Below are positions 17,409-26,270 of a stretch of DNA of 64,000 bases, piece by piece. The translations under genes were made by a program, and so were the position numbers. Position 1 is the first letter of the stretch. Every line of letters starts with the position of its first letter. Source of the DNA: Rubellimicrobium arenae (GTDB taxonomy: Bacteria; Pseudomonadota; Alphaproteobacteria; Rhodobacterales; Rhodobacteraceae); the NCBI RefSeq assembly GCF_017916295.1, contig NZ_JAFMSS010000004.1, positions 369,282 to 433,281 on the forward strand. Direction: 5' to 3'. Under the pieces are notes generated by a model. It searched no databases, was not told the origin of the DNA, and saw only the letters and a program-made list of their open reading frames with translations.

Positions 17409-17567
17409 TCAGCCGTAGACGGCTTGGCGCGCAAGACGCTCGGCGTCGCCGGGATAGATGTTCAGGTCGTCGGCCAGATGGGCCGGGATTCCGCGAAGTT
17501 CATGGAGCGTACGACGATAAGCGGCGCGCTTCTCCATCGCGGAGCGGAGATGCGTAAGAAGGGACAT
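17409..17567 (-). CDS. Small DUF1127 protein (52 aa)
   Basis: A short minus-strand gene encoding 52 residues: MSLLTHLRSAMEKRAAYRRT, then LHELRGIPAHLADDLNIYPG and DAERLARQAVYG. The arginine-rich helix plus DDLNI followed by a short acidic-basic tail is the DUF1127 pattern. GAGGAAG lies seven bases before the ATG. DUF1127 proteins in alphaproteobacteria are RNA-binding or modulate RNA turnover and phosphate or stress responses, often under alternative sigma factors; the exact role here is inferred only. It is convergent with coaD. Confidence 0.85.
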   Translation of the reverse strand: MSLLTHLRSAMEKRAAYRRTLHELRGIPAHLADDLNIYPGDAERLARQAVYG

Positions 17568-17936
17568 TTTCTTCCTCGGGTATGCCGGGCGCAGGATCGC
17601 GTTCCGGTGACCCCCATATGGGTCATGCCGCAGCGCAGCGCCACTGACGTTTGGCGCATCCCGCCATGCATGAATCGCATATCTTTTGAGCGCAGATGTC
17701 GCAAATTCGACACATCAGTCTGATCCGGGCCGCCGGCCGTCCTCCTGGACCGTCTCCTTCTTGACAACTCGGGCCGACCGAAGGGCCGAACCGATGTCGC
17801 CATCGCATCATCCCGACCCTTTTCCCTCCTTGGACGGTCGCGATGGCGACCGCCTCGGCGCAGGCACGACCGGTCCCCCAATGACAAAGGGCCGCCCCGG
17901 AGGACGGCCCTGGCCTGACGCGCGCGTCCGCGATGG
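17568..17936. promoter_or_regulatory. Intergenic region upstream of DUF1127 gene and downstream of gap
   Basis: No further gene seen in 369 bases. A palindrome TGTCG-CAAATT-CGACA lies at 17697-17712. On the minus strand TTGCGA, 17 bases, TATGCG overlaps it, a possible promoter for the DUF1127 gene whose -35 would be inside the palindrome, as expected for repressor control. At 17888-17911 AGGGCCG...CGGCCCT followed (minus strand) by TTTGT is a probable terminator for gap. Confidence 0.4.
17884..17912 (-). terminator. Terminator after gap
   Basis: On the minus strand AGGGCCG (17911-17905), a 10-base loop region with extra pairing, CGGCCCT (17894-17888), then TTTGT. It lies 25 bases after the gap stop codon. 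Confidence 0.65.
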
Positions 17937-18959
<1,023 letters not shown>

Positions 18960-19054
18960 AACCCATCCTCCTGTGCCTGGCGCCCGACGCGCCGTCGGGC
19001 GGCAACATGGCGATTTCAGGGGGAAGGTCAACCGAGAGCCGCGTCCCCGGTGGC

Positions 19055-19076
19055 CCTCGGGCCGGTCCGCCCGAGG
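19055..19076. other. GC-rich stem-loop between tkt and gap
   Basis: CCTCGGGC-CGGTCC-GCCCGAGG forms a perfect 8-bp stem, with further G/C pairing outside. There is no U-run on the minus strand. It may attenuate or process a tkt-gap transcript. Confidence 0.45.
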
Positions 19077-19139
19077 CCCGGGCCGGGCCGCGCGGGCGGA
19101 CGCAGGATCACCGCCTTCCGTCCCGCGCGGGCCGTGGGG

Positions 19140-21152
19140 TCACAGCAGCGACTGGGCGACCCGGGCCACGTTCGCCGCGGTGATCCCGAACTGCTCGTAG
19201 AGCACTTCGGCCGGGGCCGAGGCGCCGAAGCTGTCCATCCCGACGAAGGCCGACTTGGCTTCGCGTCCGCCGTTCCCCAGGAGCCAGCGGTCCCAGGGCT
19301 GGCGCACGCCGGCCTCGATGGCGACCCGGACGGTGCCGGGCGGCAGCACGCGGCGGCGCACCTTCTCGTCCTGGGCGGCGAAGAGCTCCATCGAGGGCAT
19401 GGACACGACGCGCGTGCCGATGCCCTGCGCCTCGAGCTGTTCGCGCGCCGCCATGGCGATCTCCACCTCGGACCCGGTGGCCATCAGCACGACCTGCCGC
19501 TTGCCGGTGGCGTCGGCCAGCACATAGGCGCCCTGGGCGGACAGGTTCCGGTTGGTGTGCTCGCGCCGGACAGGGGCGAGGTTCTGCCGCGACAGGGCCA
19601 GCACCGAGGGGCCGGGCTCCGTCAGGGCGAGTTCCCAGGCTTCGGCGGTCTCGACCGTGTCGGCGGGCCGGAAGACGCGCAGGTTGGGCGTGGCCCGCAG
19701 CATGGCAAGGTGCTCCACCGGCTGGTGGGTGGGGCCATCCTCGCCCAGGCCGATCGAATCGTGGGTGAAGACGTAGACCACCCGCGCGCCCATCAGCGCC
19801 GACAGGCGCACCGACGGGCGGGCGTAGTCGGCAAAGCACAGGAAGGTGCCGCCATAGGGGAACAGGCCCCCATGCAGGGCGATCCCGTTCATCGCGGCGG
19901 CCATCCCATGCTCGCGGATGCCGTAATGGATGTAGCGGCCCTTGCGGTTGCCCGGCTCGAAGATGCCCAGGTCCTTGGTCTTGGTGTTGTTCGAGCCGGT
20001 CAGGTCCGCCGACCCGCCCAGCGTTTCGGGCATGACGGCGTTGACGGCCTCGAGCACGATCTCGGAGGACTTGCGGGTCGCCACGGCCTTGGACTCGGCG
20101 GCGGCGGCCTTCTTGACGTCGCGGATCGCCCCGGCCAGGCGGCGCGGCGGCAGCCCTTCGGCCACGCGCTTGAACTCGGCCTGACGGGCCGAGGGCAGGG
20201 CGGCCAGCCGCTCCTCCCATTCGGCGCGGGCCTGGGCGCCACGCTGGCCCATCTGCTCCCACCGGGCCTTGATGTCGGCGGGGATGTCGAAGGGGCCGTT
20301 CTCCCAGCCATACACCTCGCGGGTGTCGGCGATGAGCTTGGCGTCCGTCAGCGCGCCATGTCCCTTGGACGTGTCCTGAGCCGAGGAGCCCAGCGCGATA
20401 TGCGTCCGGCAGGCGATCATGGACGGGCGGGGATCGGCCTTGGCGGCGGTCAGGGCGGCGTCGATGGCGGCGGGGTCATGGCCGTCGATGGCCTGGACGT
20501 GCCAGCCCGAGGCGGCGAAGCGCGCGCCCTGGTCGGTTGCGTCGGCGATCGACACCTTGCCGTCGATGGTGATGCCGTTGTCGTCGAAGAGCACGATCAG
20601 CCGCGACAGCTGCTGCTTGCCGGCGAGCGCGATCGCCTCCTGGCTCACGCCCTCCATCAGGCAGCCGTCCCCGGCGATCACGTAGGTATGGTGGTCCATG
20701 ACCTTCGCACCGAAGCGCGCCCGCAGCGCCTCCTCGGCGATGGCGAAGCCCACGGAGTTGGCCAGGCCCTGGCCCAGCGGCCCGGTGGTCGTCTCGACCC
20801 CGGCGGTGTGGTGGACCTCCGGATGGCCCGGCGTGCGGGAGCCCCATCGGCGGAAGTCCCGGATCTGCTCCAGCGTCATGTCCGGGTAGCCGGTCAGATA
20901 GAGCAGGGAATAGAGCAGCATCGAGCCATGCCCCGCCGACAGGATGAACCGGTCGCGGTCGGGCCAGAACGGCGCCTTGGGATCGAACTTCAGGTGCTTG
21001 TCGAACAGCACGGTCGCCACGTCGGCCATGCCCATCGGCATGCCGGAGTGGCCGGAGTTGGCCGCCGCCACGGCATCGAGCGTCAGGGTGCGGATCGCGG
21101 CGGCAAGCCGCCAATGCTCGAAGTGGGCGTTGCGCAGGCTCGCGATGTCCAT
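19140..21152 (-). CDS. tkt: Transketolase
   Basis: A 670-residue thiamine-diphosphate enzyme moving two-carbon ketol units in the pentose phosphate pathway. Family features: N-terminal DIASLRNAHFEHWRLAAAIR, SGHSGMPMGMADV, the TPP motif GDGCLMEG followed by FDDNGITIDG, and TGSEVEIAMAAREQLE in the C-terminal domain. ATG 21152 is chosen because GGAGGAG has correct spacing to it; the ATG two codons earlier (21158) is too close. It probably feeds from xylulose-5-phosphate produced by the xyl locus later in the window, though the loci are far apart. Confidence 0.97.
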   Translation of the reverse strand: MDIASLRNAHFEHWRLAAAIRTLTLDAVAAANSGHSGMPMGMADVATVLFDKHLKFDPKAPFWPDRDRFILSAGHGSMLLYSLLYLTGYPDMTLEQIRDFRRWGSRTPGHPEVHHTAGVETTTGPLGQGLANSVGFAIAEEALRARFGAKVMDHHTYVIAGDGCLMEGVSQEAIALAGKQQLSRLIVLFDDNGITIDGKVSIADATDQGARFAASGWHVQAIDGHDPAAIDAALTAAKADPRPSMIACRTHIALGSSAQDTSKGHGALTDAKLIADTREVYGWENGPFDIPADIKARWEQMGQRGAQARAEWEERLAALPSARQAEFKRVAEGLPPRRLAGAIRDVKKAAAAESKAVATRKSSEIVLEAVNAVMPETLGGSADLTGSNNTKTKDLGIFEPGNRKGRYIHYGIREHGMAAAMNGIALHGGLFPYGGTFLCFADYARPSVRLSALMGARVVYVFTHDSIGLGEDGPTHQPVEHLAMLRATPNLRVFRPADTVETAEAWELALTEPGPSVLALSRQNLAPVRREHTNRNLSAQGAYVLADATGKRQVVLMATGSEVEIAMAAREQLEAQGIGTRVVSMPSMELFAAQDEKVRRRVLPPGTVRVAIEAGVRQPWDRWLLGNGGREAKSAFVGMDSFGASAPAEVLYEQFGITAANVARVAQSLL

Positions 21153-21333
21153 GATCATGTCTCCTCCGGGGTGCCACCCTGACTTACCAACGTGACGGAC
21201 AAGATCAAGCACGCCCTCCAAGTCATTCCCGGAAAAGGGGAGTCGCCGATTGCGACTTGCGCCTGTTTCTCTTAGGTTCGCGGAAAGCCTGGGCGGCGCG
21301 GGCTTCCGGCGCCGCAGATAACACGAGGGATGC

Positions 21334-21681
21334 ATGGACGTATCGGGCGATCTGGGTGACCTTCTCGAGGCGCGCCGGCGCATCGTGGCCGCCTTCGAGG
21401 GGATCGCGGCCGGGGCCGAAGCTCTGGCCGAGCAGGCCGCCCTCGCCTCCGAGAACGAGCGTCTTCGCGCCGAGATCGACGAGGAGCGCGTCGCCAACGC
21501 CCAGCTTCAGGAACGCGTGCGTGCCCTGCGCGAGCGTGAGGCCGGCCGCGCCGCCCTCGAGGAGGAGCTGACCCGCCTGCGGGCCGAGGTTGCCGCCCTC
21601 CGGGCCGCCCGGGACGCCGAACGTGGCGAGCTGGACGCCGTCCTCGCCGAACTCATTCCCATCGTCGAGGAGGCCCGCTGA
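21334..21681 (+). CDS. Coiled-coil protein preceding ZapA (ZauP-like candidate)
   Basis: A 115-residue, almost entirely alpha-helical protein: Ala/Glu/Arg/Leu-rich with heptads from residue 35 to 105 (SENERLRAEIDEERV..., LEEELTRLRAEVAALRA). No membrane segment. It overlaps zapA by one base (TGATG), so the two are co-translated. In Caulobacter the gene before zapA encodes ZauP, a coiled-coil partner that stabilises the Z-ring with ZapA; position and composition agree, but coiled coils are poor evidence of homology, so this is an inference. Confidence 0.65.
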   Translation: MDVSGDLGDLLEARRRIVAAFEGIAAGAEALAEQAALASENERLRAEIDEERVANAQLQERVRALREREAGRAALEEELTRLRAEVAALRAARDAERGELDAVLAELIPIVEEAR

Positions 21682-22109
21682 TGCCGCAGGTCGAGATCGT
21701 CATCGGCGGCCGCAGCTTCGAGGTCGCCTGCCAGCCCGGCGAGGAGCCGTTCCTGCTGTCGGCGGCGCAGATGCTGGACACCGAGGCCTCCGCCCTGTCC
21801 GAGCAGATCGGGCGGATGCCCGAGGCGCGGATGCTCCTGATGGCGGGGCTCCTGCTTGCCGACAAGACCGCGGGGCTCGAGGACAAGCTTCGCGAGGCCG
21901 AGCAGCGGATGGCGCAGCTCGAGGCGCGGATCGCCGCCGGGCCTCCCCGGATCGAGGTGCCGGTCGAGGTGCCTGTGGAAGTCCGGATCGAGGTGCCGGT
22001 CATCCCGGCCGAGGTGCGCCAGCTCTTCATCGACGTGGCCGATGAGGCCGAGGCCCTGTCCCATGCGGTCGGCCAGCTCGTCCCCGAGGGAAGGGCGCCC
22101 GCCGCCTGA
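21681..22109 (+). CDS. zapA: Cell division protein ZapA
   Basis: A 142-residue FtsZ-ring-associated protein. The N-terminal part matches ZapA: VEIVIGGRSFEVACQPGEEPFLLSAAQMLD, then EARMLLMAGLLLADKT and a coiled-coil (LEDKLREAEQRMAQLEARI). It is longer than E. coli ZapA (109 aa) because of a C-terminal extension containing a repetitive EVPVEVPVEV-RIEVPV stretch (about residues 92-108) and a short helical end. The start overlaps the preceding coiled-coil gene. The stop is only three bases from the stop of the convergent 22113-22805 gene. Confidence 0.85.
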   Translation: MPQVEIVIGGRSFEVACQPGEEPFLLSAAQMLDTEASALSEQIGRMPEARMLLMAGLLLADKTAGLEDKLREAEQRMAQLEARIAAGPPRIEVPVEVPVEVRIEVPVIPAEVRQLFIDVADEAEALSHAVGQLVPEGRAPAA

Positions 22110-22112
22110 CCC

Positions 22113-22805
22113 TCAGGGCCCGATCAGCCGCGCCAGATCGAGGGCCAGGTCCACGAAGCGCTCCATCTGGTCGGGGCGGCGGATCGGATAGCGCAGCCTC
22201 AGGCGCATGCCCTCGGGCGTCAGGATCAGGATCGGCTGGCCGCGGGCGCCGCTCGCGACCGGGATCCACTGGCTCAGCGCCCGGCTCAGGTCGTGAAGAT
22301 CGATCCGCCGGGCCAGGTTGCCGTCCACGAGCGCGGTGACGCCCGCGACGCCTTCATGCCGTTCGAGCTTGGCAGCCTGACGCGCGACCTCCTCGCCCAG
22401 GAGGTCCCGCAGCGCACGCTCGCGCTGGCGGGCGGCAAGGCCGGGATCGCCCTCCGGAGACCCATCGAGGGGGGAGGGCAGGTCGGGCTCGGCCGCGATG
22501 AGGATCAGGACGCCTTCGGACCAGCGCGGCTCGGCGGAGTCGAACTCGGTGACGGGACCTTTCAGCCGGCCATCCTTTGGACGAACCTCGGTGATCCAGG
22601 GATGGCCGCCCCGTGGCACCAGCCGCAACGTTCCGGCGCGGCCCAGCCGTTCGCCGGTGACGGTCAACGCCCAGCCCCGTCGCGCGGCCAGGGCCTGGAG
22701 GCCGTCCCGCCGCACCGTCTCGAGCTGGAGGCGCCAGTAGTGGAACACGCCGCCAACGGCCCCCGTGAAGGCCACCCCCAGGATGAGGTTCAGCAGAAGC
22801 GACAT
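22113..22805 (-). CDS. Unrecognised membrane-anchored protein
   Basis: A 230-residue protein I do not recognise. It begins MSLLLNLILGVAFTGAVGGVF, one N-terminal hydrophobic helix (possible uncleaved anchor), then a soluble region starting HYWRLQLETVRRDGLQALAARRGWAL. The remainder mixes strands and amphipathic helices, with a polar patch PSPLDGSPEGDPGLAARQRERALRDLL and a C-terminal ILILTPEGMRLRLRYPIRRPDQ. No catalytic motif stands out. It is convergent with zapA with almost no spacer, and upstream of it lie 236 bases without a visible gene before grxD. It is probably a lineage-specific Rhodobacterales protein. Confidence 0.6.
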   Translation of the reverse strand: MSLLLNLILGVAFTGAVGGVFHYWRLQLETVRRDGLQALAARRGWALTVTGERLGRAGTLRLVPRGGHPWITEVRPKDGRLKGPVTEFDSAEPRWSEGVLILIAAEPDLPSPLDGSPEGDPGLAARQRERALRDLLGEEVARQAAKLERHEGVAGVTALVDGNLARRIDLHDLSRALSQWIPVASGARGQPILILTPEGMRLRLRYPIRRPDQMERFVDLALDLARLIGP

Positions 22806-23041
22806 GGCGCCGGGCGCGACGCCGGCACGGCCGCAACCTCTGCCCAGGGCAGCATGCAGCCGCGCAGCAGGGGCGGTGGTCGAAGGTGCAAGGCGGACGT
22901 CCAGGAGCTGTGGCAGCAGTCGCCCCCAGCTAACCATGCCGAACCTGCGCGTGCCTAGCGGCAAGGCGGTCCGGGAGTCCGGGCCGCCCAAAACTGTTGC
23001 AAATGCGCCAAGGGCTTGGGCGGCGATCCGCCCGCCACGCC

Positions 23042-23410
23042 TCAGGCGTTGGCCGCCCGGATCTCTTCGGCGCGGGCCTTGTCGTAAGCGACGCCCTTCT
23101 GTTCGAAGAGCGCGTCGAGCTCGCCTGACAGGGTCATCTCGGTGACGATGTCGCAGCCGCCGACGAACTCGCCCTTGACGTAAAGCTGCGGGATGGTCGG
23201 CCAGTCCGAGAAGTCCTTGATGCCCTGCCGGATATCCGGATCGGCCAGCACGTTCACGTCCTGGTACTCGACGCCCATGTAGTTCAGCACGCCCGCCACG
23301 CGGGACGAGAACCCGCATTGCGGCATGGCCTTGGTGCCCTTCATGAAGAGCACGACATCGTTGGTGTTGACCGTCTCGCGGATCTGGTCCTGCGCGGTGG
23401 TGGTGGTCAT
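23042..23410 (-). CDS. grxD: Monothiol glutaredoxin, Grx4 family
   Basis: A 122-residue glutaredoxin with the monothiol CGFS active site (Cys32 in MPQCGFSSR), WPTIPQLYVKGEFVGGCDI and the C-terminal glutathione-binding region. CGFS glutaredoxins bind and transfer [2Fe-2S] clusters and act with BolA proteins. It follows bolA on the same strand with 120 bases between, consistent with a Grx4-BolA functional pair in iron-sulfur handling and iron regulation. Confidence 0.95.
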   Translation of the reverse strand: MTTTTAQDQIRETVNTNDVVLFMKGTKAMPQCGFSSRVAGVLNYMGVEYQDVNVLADPDIRQGIKDFSDWPTIPQLYVKGEFVGGCDIVTEMTLSGELDALFEQKGVAYDKARAEEIRAANA

Positions 23411-23530
23411 TTCGAGATCCTCTCGTCTCGGCTCTGCCCGATCGGCAGATATTGCTGAAGTCCGGCCCTGATGATGGATGGACCCGCACCGGGTCCCCCG
23501 CGATGGTCGATCCGTGTCAGGGCCCGTTCA

Positions 23531-23773
23531 TCATTCCGGCGCCTTGGTGGTAAGCGCGAGGGCATGAAGCTCTCCGTTCGGCCCGTCCATGCGGCCCTTC
23601 AGCGCGGCATAGACGGCGCGCTGCTGCTGCACGCGGTTCATTCCGCGAAAGCTCTCGTCCACCACCTCGGCGGCGTAGTGGTTCCCGTCGCCTGCAAGGT
23701 CCGTGATGCTGATGCGCGCCTGGGGAAAGGCGGCGCGGATCAGGGCCTCGATGTCGTGGGCTTGCATGGCCAT
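23531..23773 (-). CDS. BolA family protein
   Basis: An 80-residue BolA-like protein: AHDIEALIRAAFPQARISITDLAGDGNHYAAEVVDESFRG covers the conserved first half, VQQQRAVYAALKGRM the second. The HALALTT segment carries the conserved His used to ligate a cluster shared with monothiol glutaredoxin. It lies between purL and grxD, all on the minus strand. ATG 23773 is used; ATG 23767 is an alternative two codons later. Confidence 0.9.
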   Translation of the reverse strand: MAMQAHDIEALIRAAFPQARISITDLAGDGNHYAAEVVDESFRGMNRVQQQRAVYAALKGRMDGPNGELHALALTTKAPE

Positions 23774-23833
23774 GGAAGGGGTCCTCGTGCGTTCGGTTCA
23801 ATGTAGGAAAGCGCCGGGACCCCCGCAAGCGGA

Positions 23834-25993
23834 CTAGGCCACCGCCGCTTCGAAGGCCGTCCGCCAAAGCGCGGCCAGGTCCAGCATCGCCGCGTGCTCG
23901 TGGCCCATCCGGAAGGCTCCCCCGCCGAAACGGCCGACGACGCGGACCGGCACCCCGGCCTCGCGCGCGCGGTCCAGCAGCGCCTCGGCCTGCTCGGGCG
24001 CACAGGCCAGCAGGTAGCGGCCCTGGTCCTCGCCAAAGAGGGTCGGGAGATCCCCGGCCTCGAGCTCGAGCCCGGTTGCGGCCGCGTCCGCCATCTCGAA
24101 GCCTGCCAGGGCAAGCCCCCCGTCCGCGAGGTCGGTCGCCGCCCGGATCAGGCTGCGGCTGGCCAGCACGAACTCGCCGTTCCGGCGTTCCACGGCCAGG
24201 TCGACGGCGGGCGCGTCGCCAGCCTCGGTGCCCAGGGCGGCCAGCAGCGCCGACTGGCCCAGGTGCCCCCGGGTCTCGCCGACCAGCACGGCCAGGTCGC
24301 CGGGATGGGCCAGCCCGCCGATCATCTCCTCCAGAGAGCCCAGCAGCCCGACGCCGCCGATGGTGGGGGTGGGCAGGATCGCGCTGCCGTCGGTCTCGTT
24401 GTAAAGGCTCACGTTCCCCGACACGATGGGGAAGTCGAGCGCGCGGCAGGCCTCGCCGATGCCCTGGATGGCGCCCACGAACTGGCCCATGATCTCGGGC
24501 TTTTCGGGGTTGCCGAAGTTGAGGTTGTCGGTCGCGGCCAGCGGACGCGCGCCCACGGCCACGAGGTTCCGCCAGGCCTCGGCCACGGCCTGCTTGCCAC
24601 CCTCGACCGGGTTCGCCTTCACATAGCGGGGCGTGACGTCCGAGGTGAAGGCCACGGCCTTGCCGGTCCCATGCACCCGCACGATGCCCGCGCCCATGCC
24701 GGGACGGCGCACCGTGTCCGCGCCGACCTGGCTGTCGTATTGCTCCCAGACCCAGCCCTTCCAGGCAGTGCTCGGGTCGACCAGCAGCGTCTTGAGGGCC
24801 TCCACGGCACCGACCTGCGGCACGGCGGGCGCCTCGGCCGGGGCAGGGGTGGGCACCCAGGGCCGGTCGTATTCGGGGGCCGAGGACGACAGCTGCGACA
24901 GCGGCAGGTCGGCCTTCACCTCGTTGCCGAGAAGGATCAGGAACCGGTCCTCCGGGATCGTCTCGCCCACGATGGCGAAGTCGAGGTCCCACTTCTCGAA
25001 GATCGCCCGCGCGATCTGCTCCTTTTCGGGCTTCAGGACCATGAGCATCCGCTCTTGGCTTTCCGACAGCATCATCTCGTAGGCGGTCATCCCCTCCTCG
25101 CGGACCGGAACGCGGTCGAGGTCGAGCCGGATGCCCAGGCCGCCCTTGTCACCCATCTCCACGGCGGAACAGGTCAGCCCCGCCGCGCCCATGTCCTGGA
25201 TCGAGATGACGGCGCCCGAGGCCATCAGCTCCATGCAGGCTTCCATGAGGCGCTTCTCGGTGAAGGGGTCGCCGACCTGCACGGTCGGGCGCTTCTCCTC
25301 GATGGTGTCGTCGAACTCCGCGGAGGCCATGGTCGCGCCGCCGACGCCGTCCCGGCCCGTCTTGGCACCGAGATAGACCACCGGCATCCCCACGCCCGAG
25401 GCCGCGGAATAGAAGATCGCATCCGTCCGTGCGAGGCCGGCGGCAAAGGCGTTCACGAGGCAGTTGCCGTTGTAGGCCCGGTGGAAGCGGACCTCGCCGC
25501 CAACCGTGGGCACGCCGAAGGCGTTGCCGTAGCCGCCCACGCCCTCCACGACGCCGGCCACCAGCCGCTTGGTCTTGGGATGCGAGGGCTCCCCGAACGA
25601 CAGCGCGTTCATCGCCGCGATGGGCCGCGCCCCCATGGTGAACACGTCCCGCAGGATGCCGCCCACGCCCGTCGCCGCGCCCTGGTAGGGCTCGATGTAG
25701 GACGGGTGGTTGTGGCTCTCCATCTTGAAGACAAGCGCGTCGCCATCGCCCAGGTCCACCACACCCGCGTTCTCGCCCGGCCCGCAGATGACCTGGGGGC
25801 CTTCGGTGTGGAGCGTCCGCAGCCACTTCTTGGACGACTTGTAGGAGCAGTGCTCGTTCCACATCGCCGAGAAGATGCCGAGCTCGGTGAAGGTCGGCGT
25901 CCGGCCGATGATGCCGAGCAGCCGCTCGTATTCGTCGGGCTTGATGCCGTGGGCCGCGACGAGCTCGGGCGTGATCTCGGGTTCCGGGCGCAT
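23834..25993 (-). CDS. purL: Phosphoribosylformylglycinamidine synthase subunit PurL
   Basis: A 719-residue enzyme of purine synthesis (FGAR to FGAM) of the short PurL type that needs separate PurS and PurQ, which are not in the window. Motifs: SAMWNEHCSYKSSKKWLR, ESHNHPSYIEPYQGAATGVGGILRD, GDPFTEKRLMEACMEL and GNVSLYNET. GGAGATCCCC precedes ATG 25993. The frame is open further upstream, but those residues are not family-like. bolA starts 60 bases downstream, so purL, bolA and grxD may be one transcript. Confidence 0.97.
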   Translation of the reverse strand: MRPEPEITPELVAAHGIKPDEYERLLGIIGRTPTFTELGIFSAMWNEHCSYKSSKKWLRTLHTEGPQVICGPGENAGVVDLGDGDALVFKMESHNHPSYIEPYQGAATGVGGILRDVFTMGARPIAAMNALSFGEPSHPKTKRLVAGVVEGVGGYGNAFGVPTVGGEVRFHRAYNGNCLVNAFAAGLARTDAIFYSAASGVGMPVVYLGAKTGRDGVGGATMASAEFDDTIEEKRPTVQVGDPFTEKRLMEACMELMASGAVISIQDMGAAGLTCSAVEMGDKGGLGIRLDLDRVPVREEGMTAYEMMLSESQERMLMVLKPEKEQIARAIFEKWDLDFAIVGETIPEDRFLILLGNEVKADLPLSQLSSSAPEYDRPWVPTPAPAEAPAVPQVGAVEALKTLLVDPSTAWKGWVWEQYDSQVGADTVRRPGMGAGIVRVHGTGKAVAFTSDVTPRYVKANPVEGGKQAVAEAWRNLVAVGARPLAATDNLNFGNPEKPEIMGQFVGAIQGIGEACRALDFPIVSGNVSLYNETDGSAILPTPTIGGVGLLGSLEEMIGGLAHPGDLAVLVGETRGHLGQSALLAALGTEAGDAPAVDLAVERRNGEFVLASRSLIRAATDLADGGLALAGFEMADAAATGLELEAGDLPTLFGEDQGRYLLACAPEQAEALLDRAREAGVPVRVVGRFGGGAFRMGHEHAAMLDLAALWRTAFEAAVA

Positions 25994-26083
25994 GGGGATC
26001 TCCGCTACGGTGACTTGGCGCCCTTTAGGGGGTCGCGGCGTCCGGCGGAAGAGAGCGCCTGCGATCCAGCGGCAGGGCGCGCC

Positions 26084-26165
26084 AAAAAAAACGCCGGGCA
26101 CAACGGCCCGGCGAAGTCCAACAGGGAGGTTGAAGATGATGAGCGCAAGGCATCATCGGCTTCGA
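26084..26165 (-). ncRNA. Candidate trans-acting small RNA with CUCCCU anti-Shine-Dalgarno loop
   Basis: On the minus strand three hairpins follow in about 80 bases. SL1: GATGATG with CATCATC, 9-base loop (26157-26135). SL2: UUCAAC-CUCCCU-GUUGGA (26134-26117), exposing a CUCCCU loop complementary to ribosome binding sites. SL3: CGCCGGGC with GCCCGGCG followed by eight U (26113-26084), a strong terminator. Upstream, TTGATG (26199-26194), 17 bases, TATTTG (26176-26171) makes a plausible sigma-70 promoter with a start near 26165. Alphaproteobacterial sRNAs of the suhB/mmgR kind have this design; family membership needs a covariance-model search. No gene overlaps it. Confidence 0.65.
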
Positions 26166-26170
26166 TTGCC

Positions 26171-26199
26171 CAAATAGAAGGCGATCCTGGTATCATCAA
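26171..26199 (-). promoter_or_regulatory. Putative promoter of the candidate small RNA
   Basis: Minus-strand -35 TTGATG (26199-26194), spacer of 17, -10 TATTTG (26176-26171). It lies between the LysR stop (26265) and the hairpin series. Confidence 0.45.
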
Positions 26200-26243
26200 G
26201 GCGCAATCGTGATCGCTAACAGCAAAGCCGCCATGCGTTTCCT

Positions 26244-26270
26244 GCATGACTCAACCGCAAGTTGTCATGC
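26244..26270 (-). other. Hairpin over the LysR stop codon
   Basis: GCATGA-(CT)-CAAC-CGCAA-GTTG-TCATGC folds into a 10-bp stem with a two-base bulge and overlaps the stop of the 26265-27167 gene. It has no U-run on the minus strand, so it may stabilise the 3' end of the mRNA or act as a weak terminator. Confidence 0.45.

Noticed and set aside
26136..26177. A 13-codon plus-strand reading frame (MMSARHHRLRLPK) with GGGAGG before it
   Set aside because: The GGGAGG is the complement of the CUCCCU loop of the candidate minus-strand sRNA, and no plus-strand gene follows, so it is probably a mirror image rather than a leader peptide.
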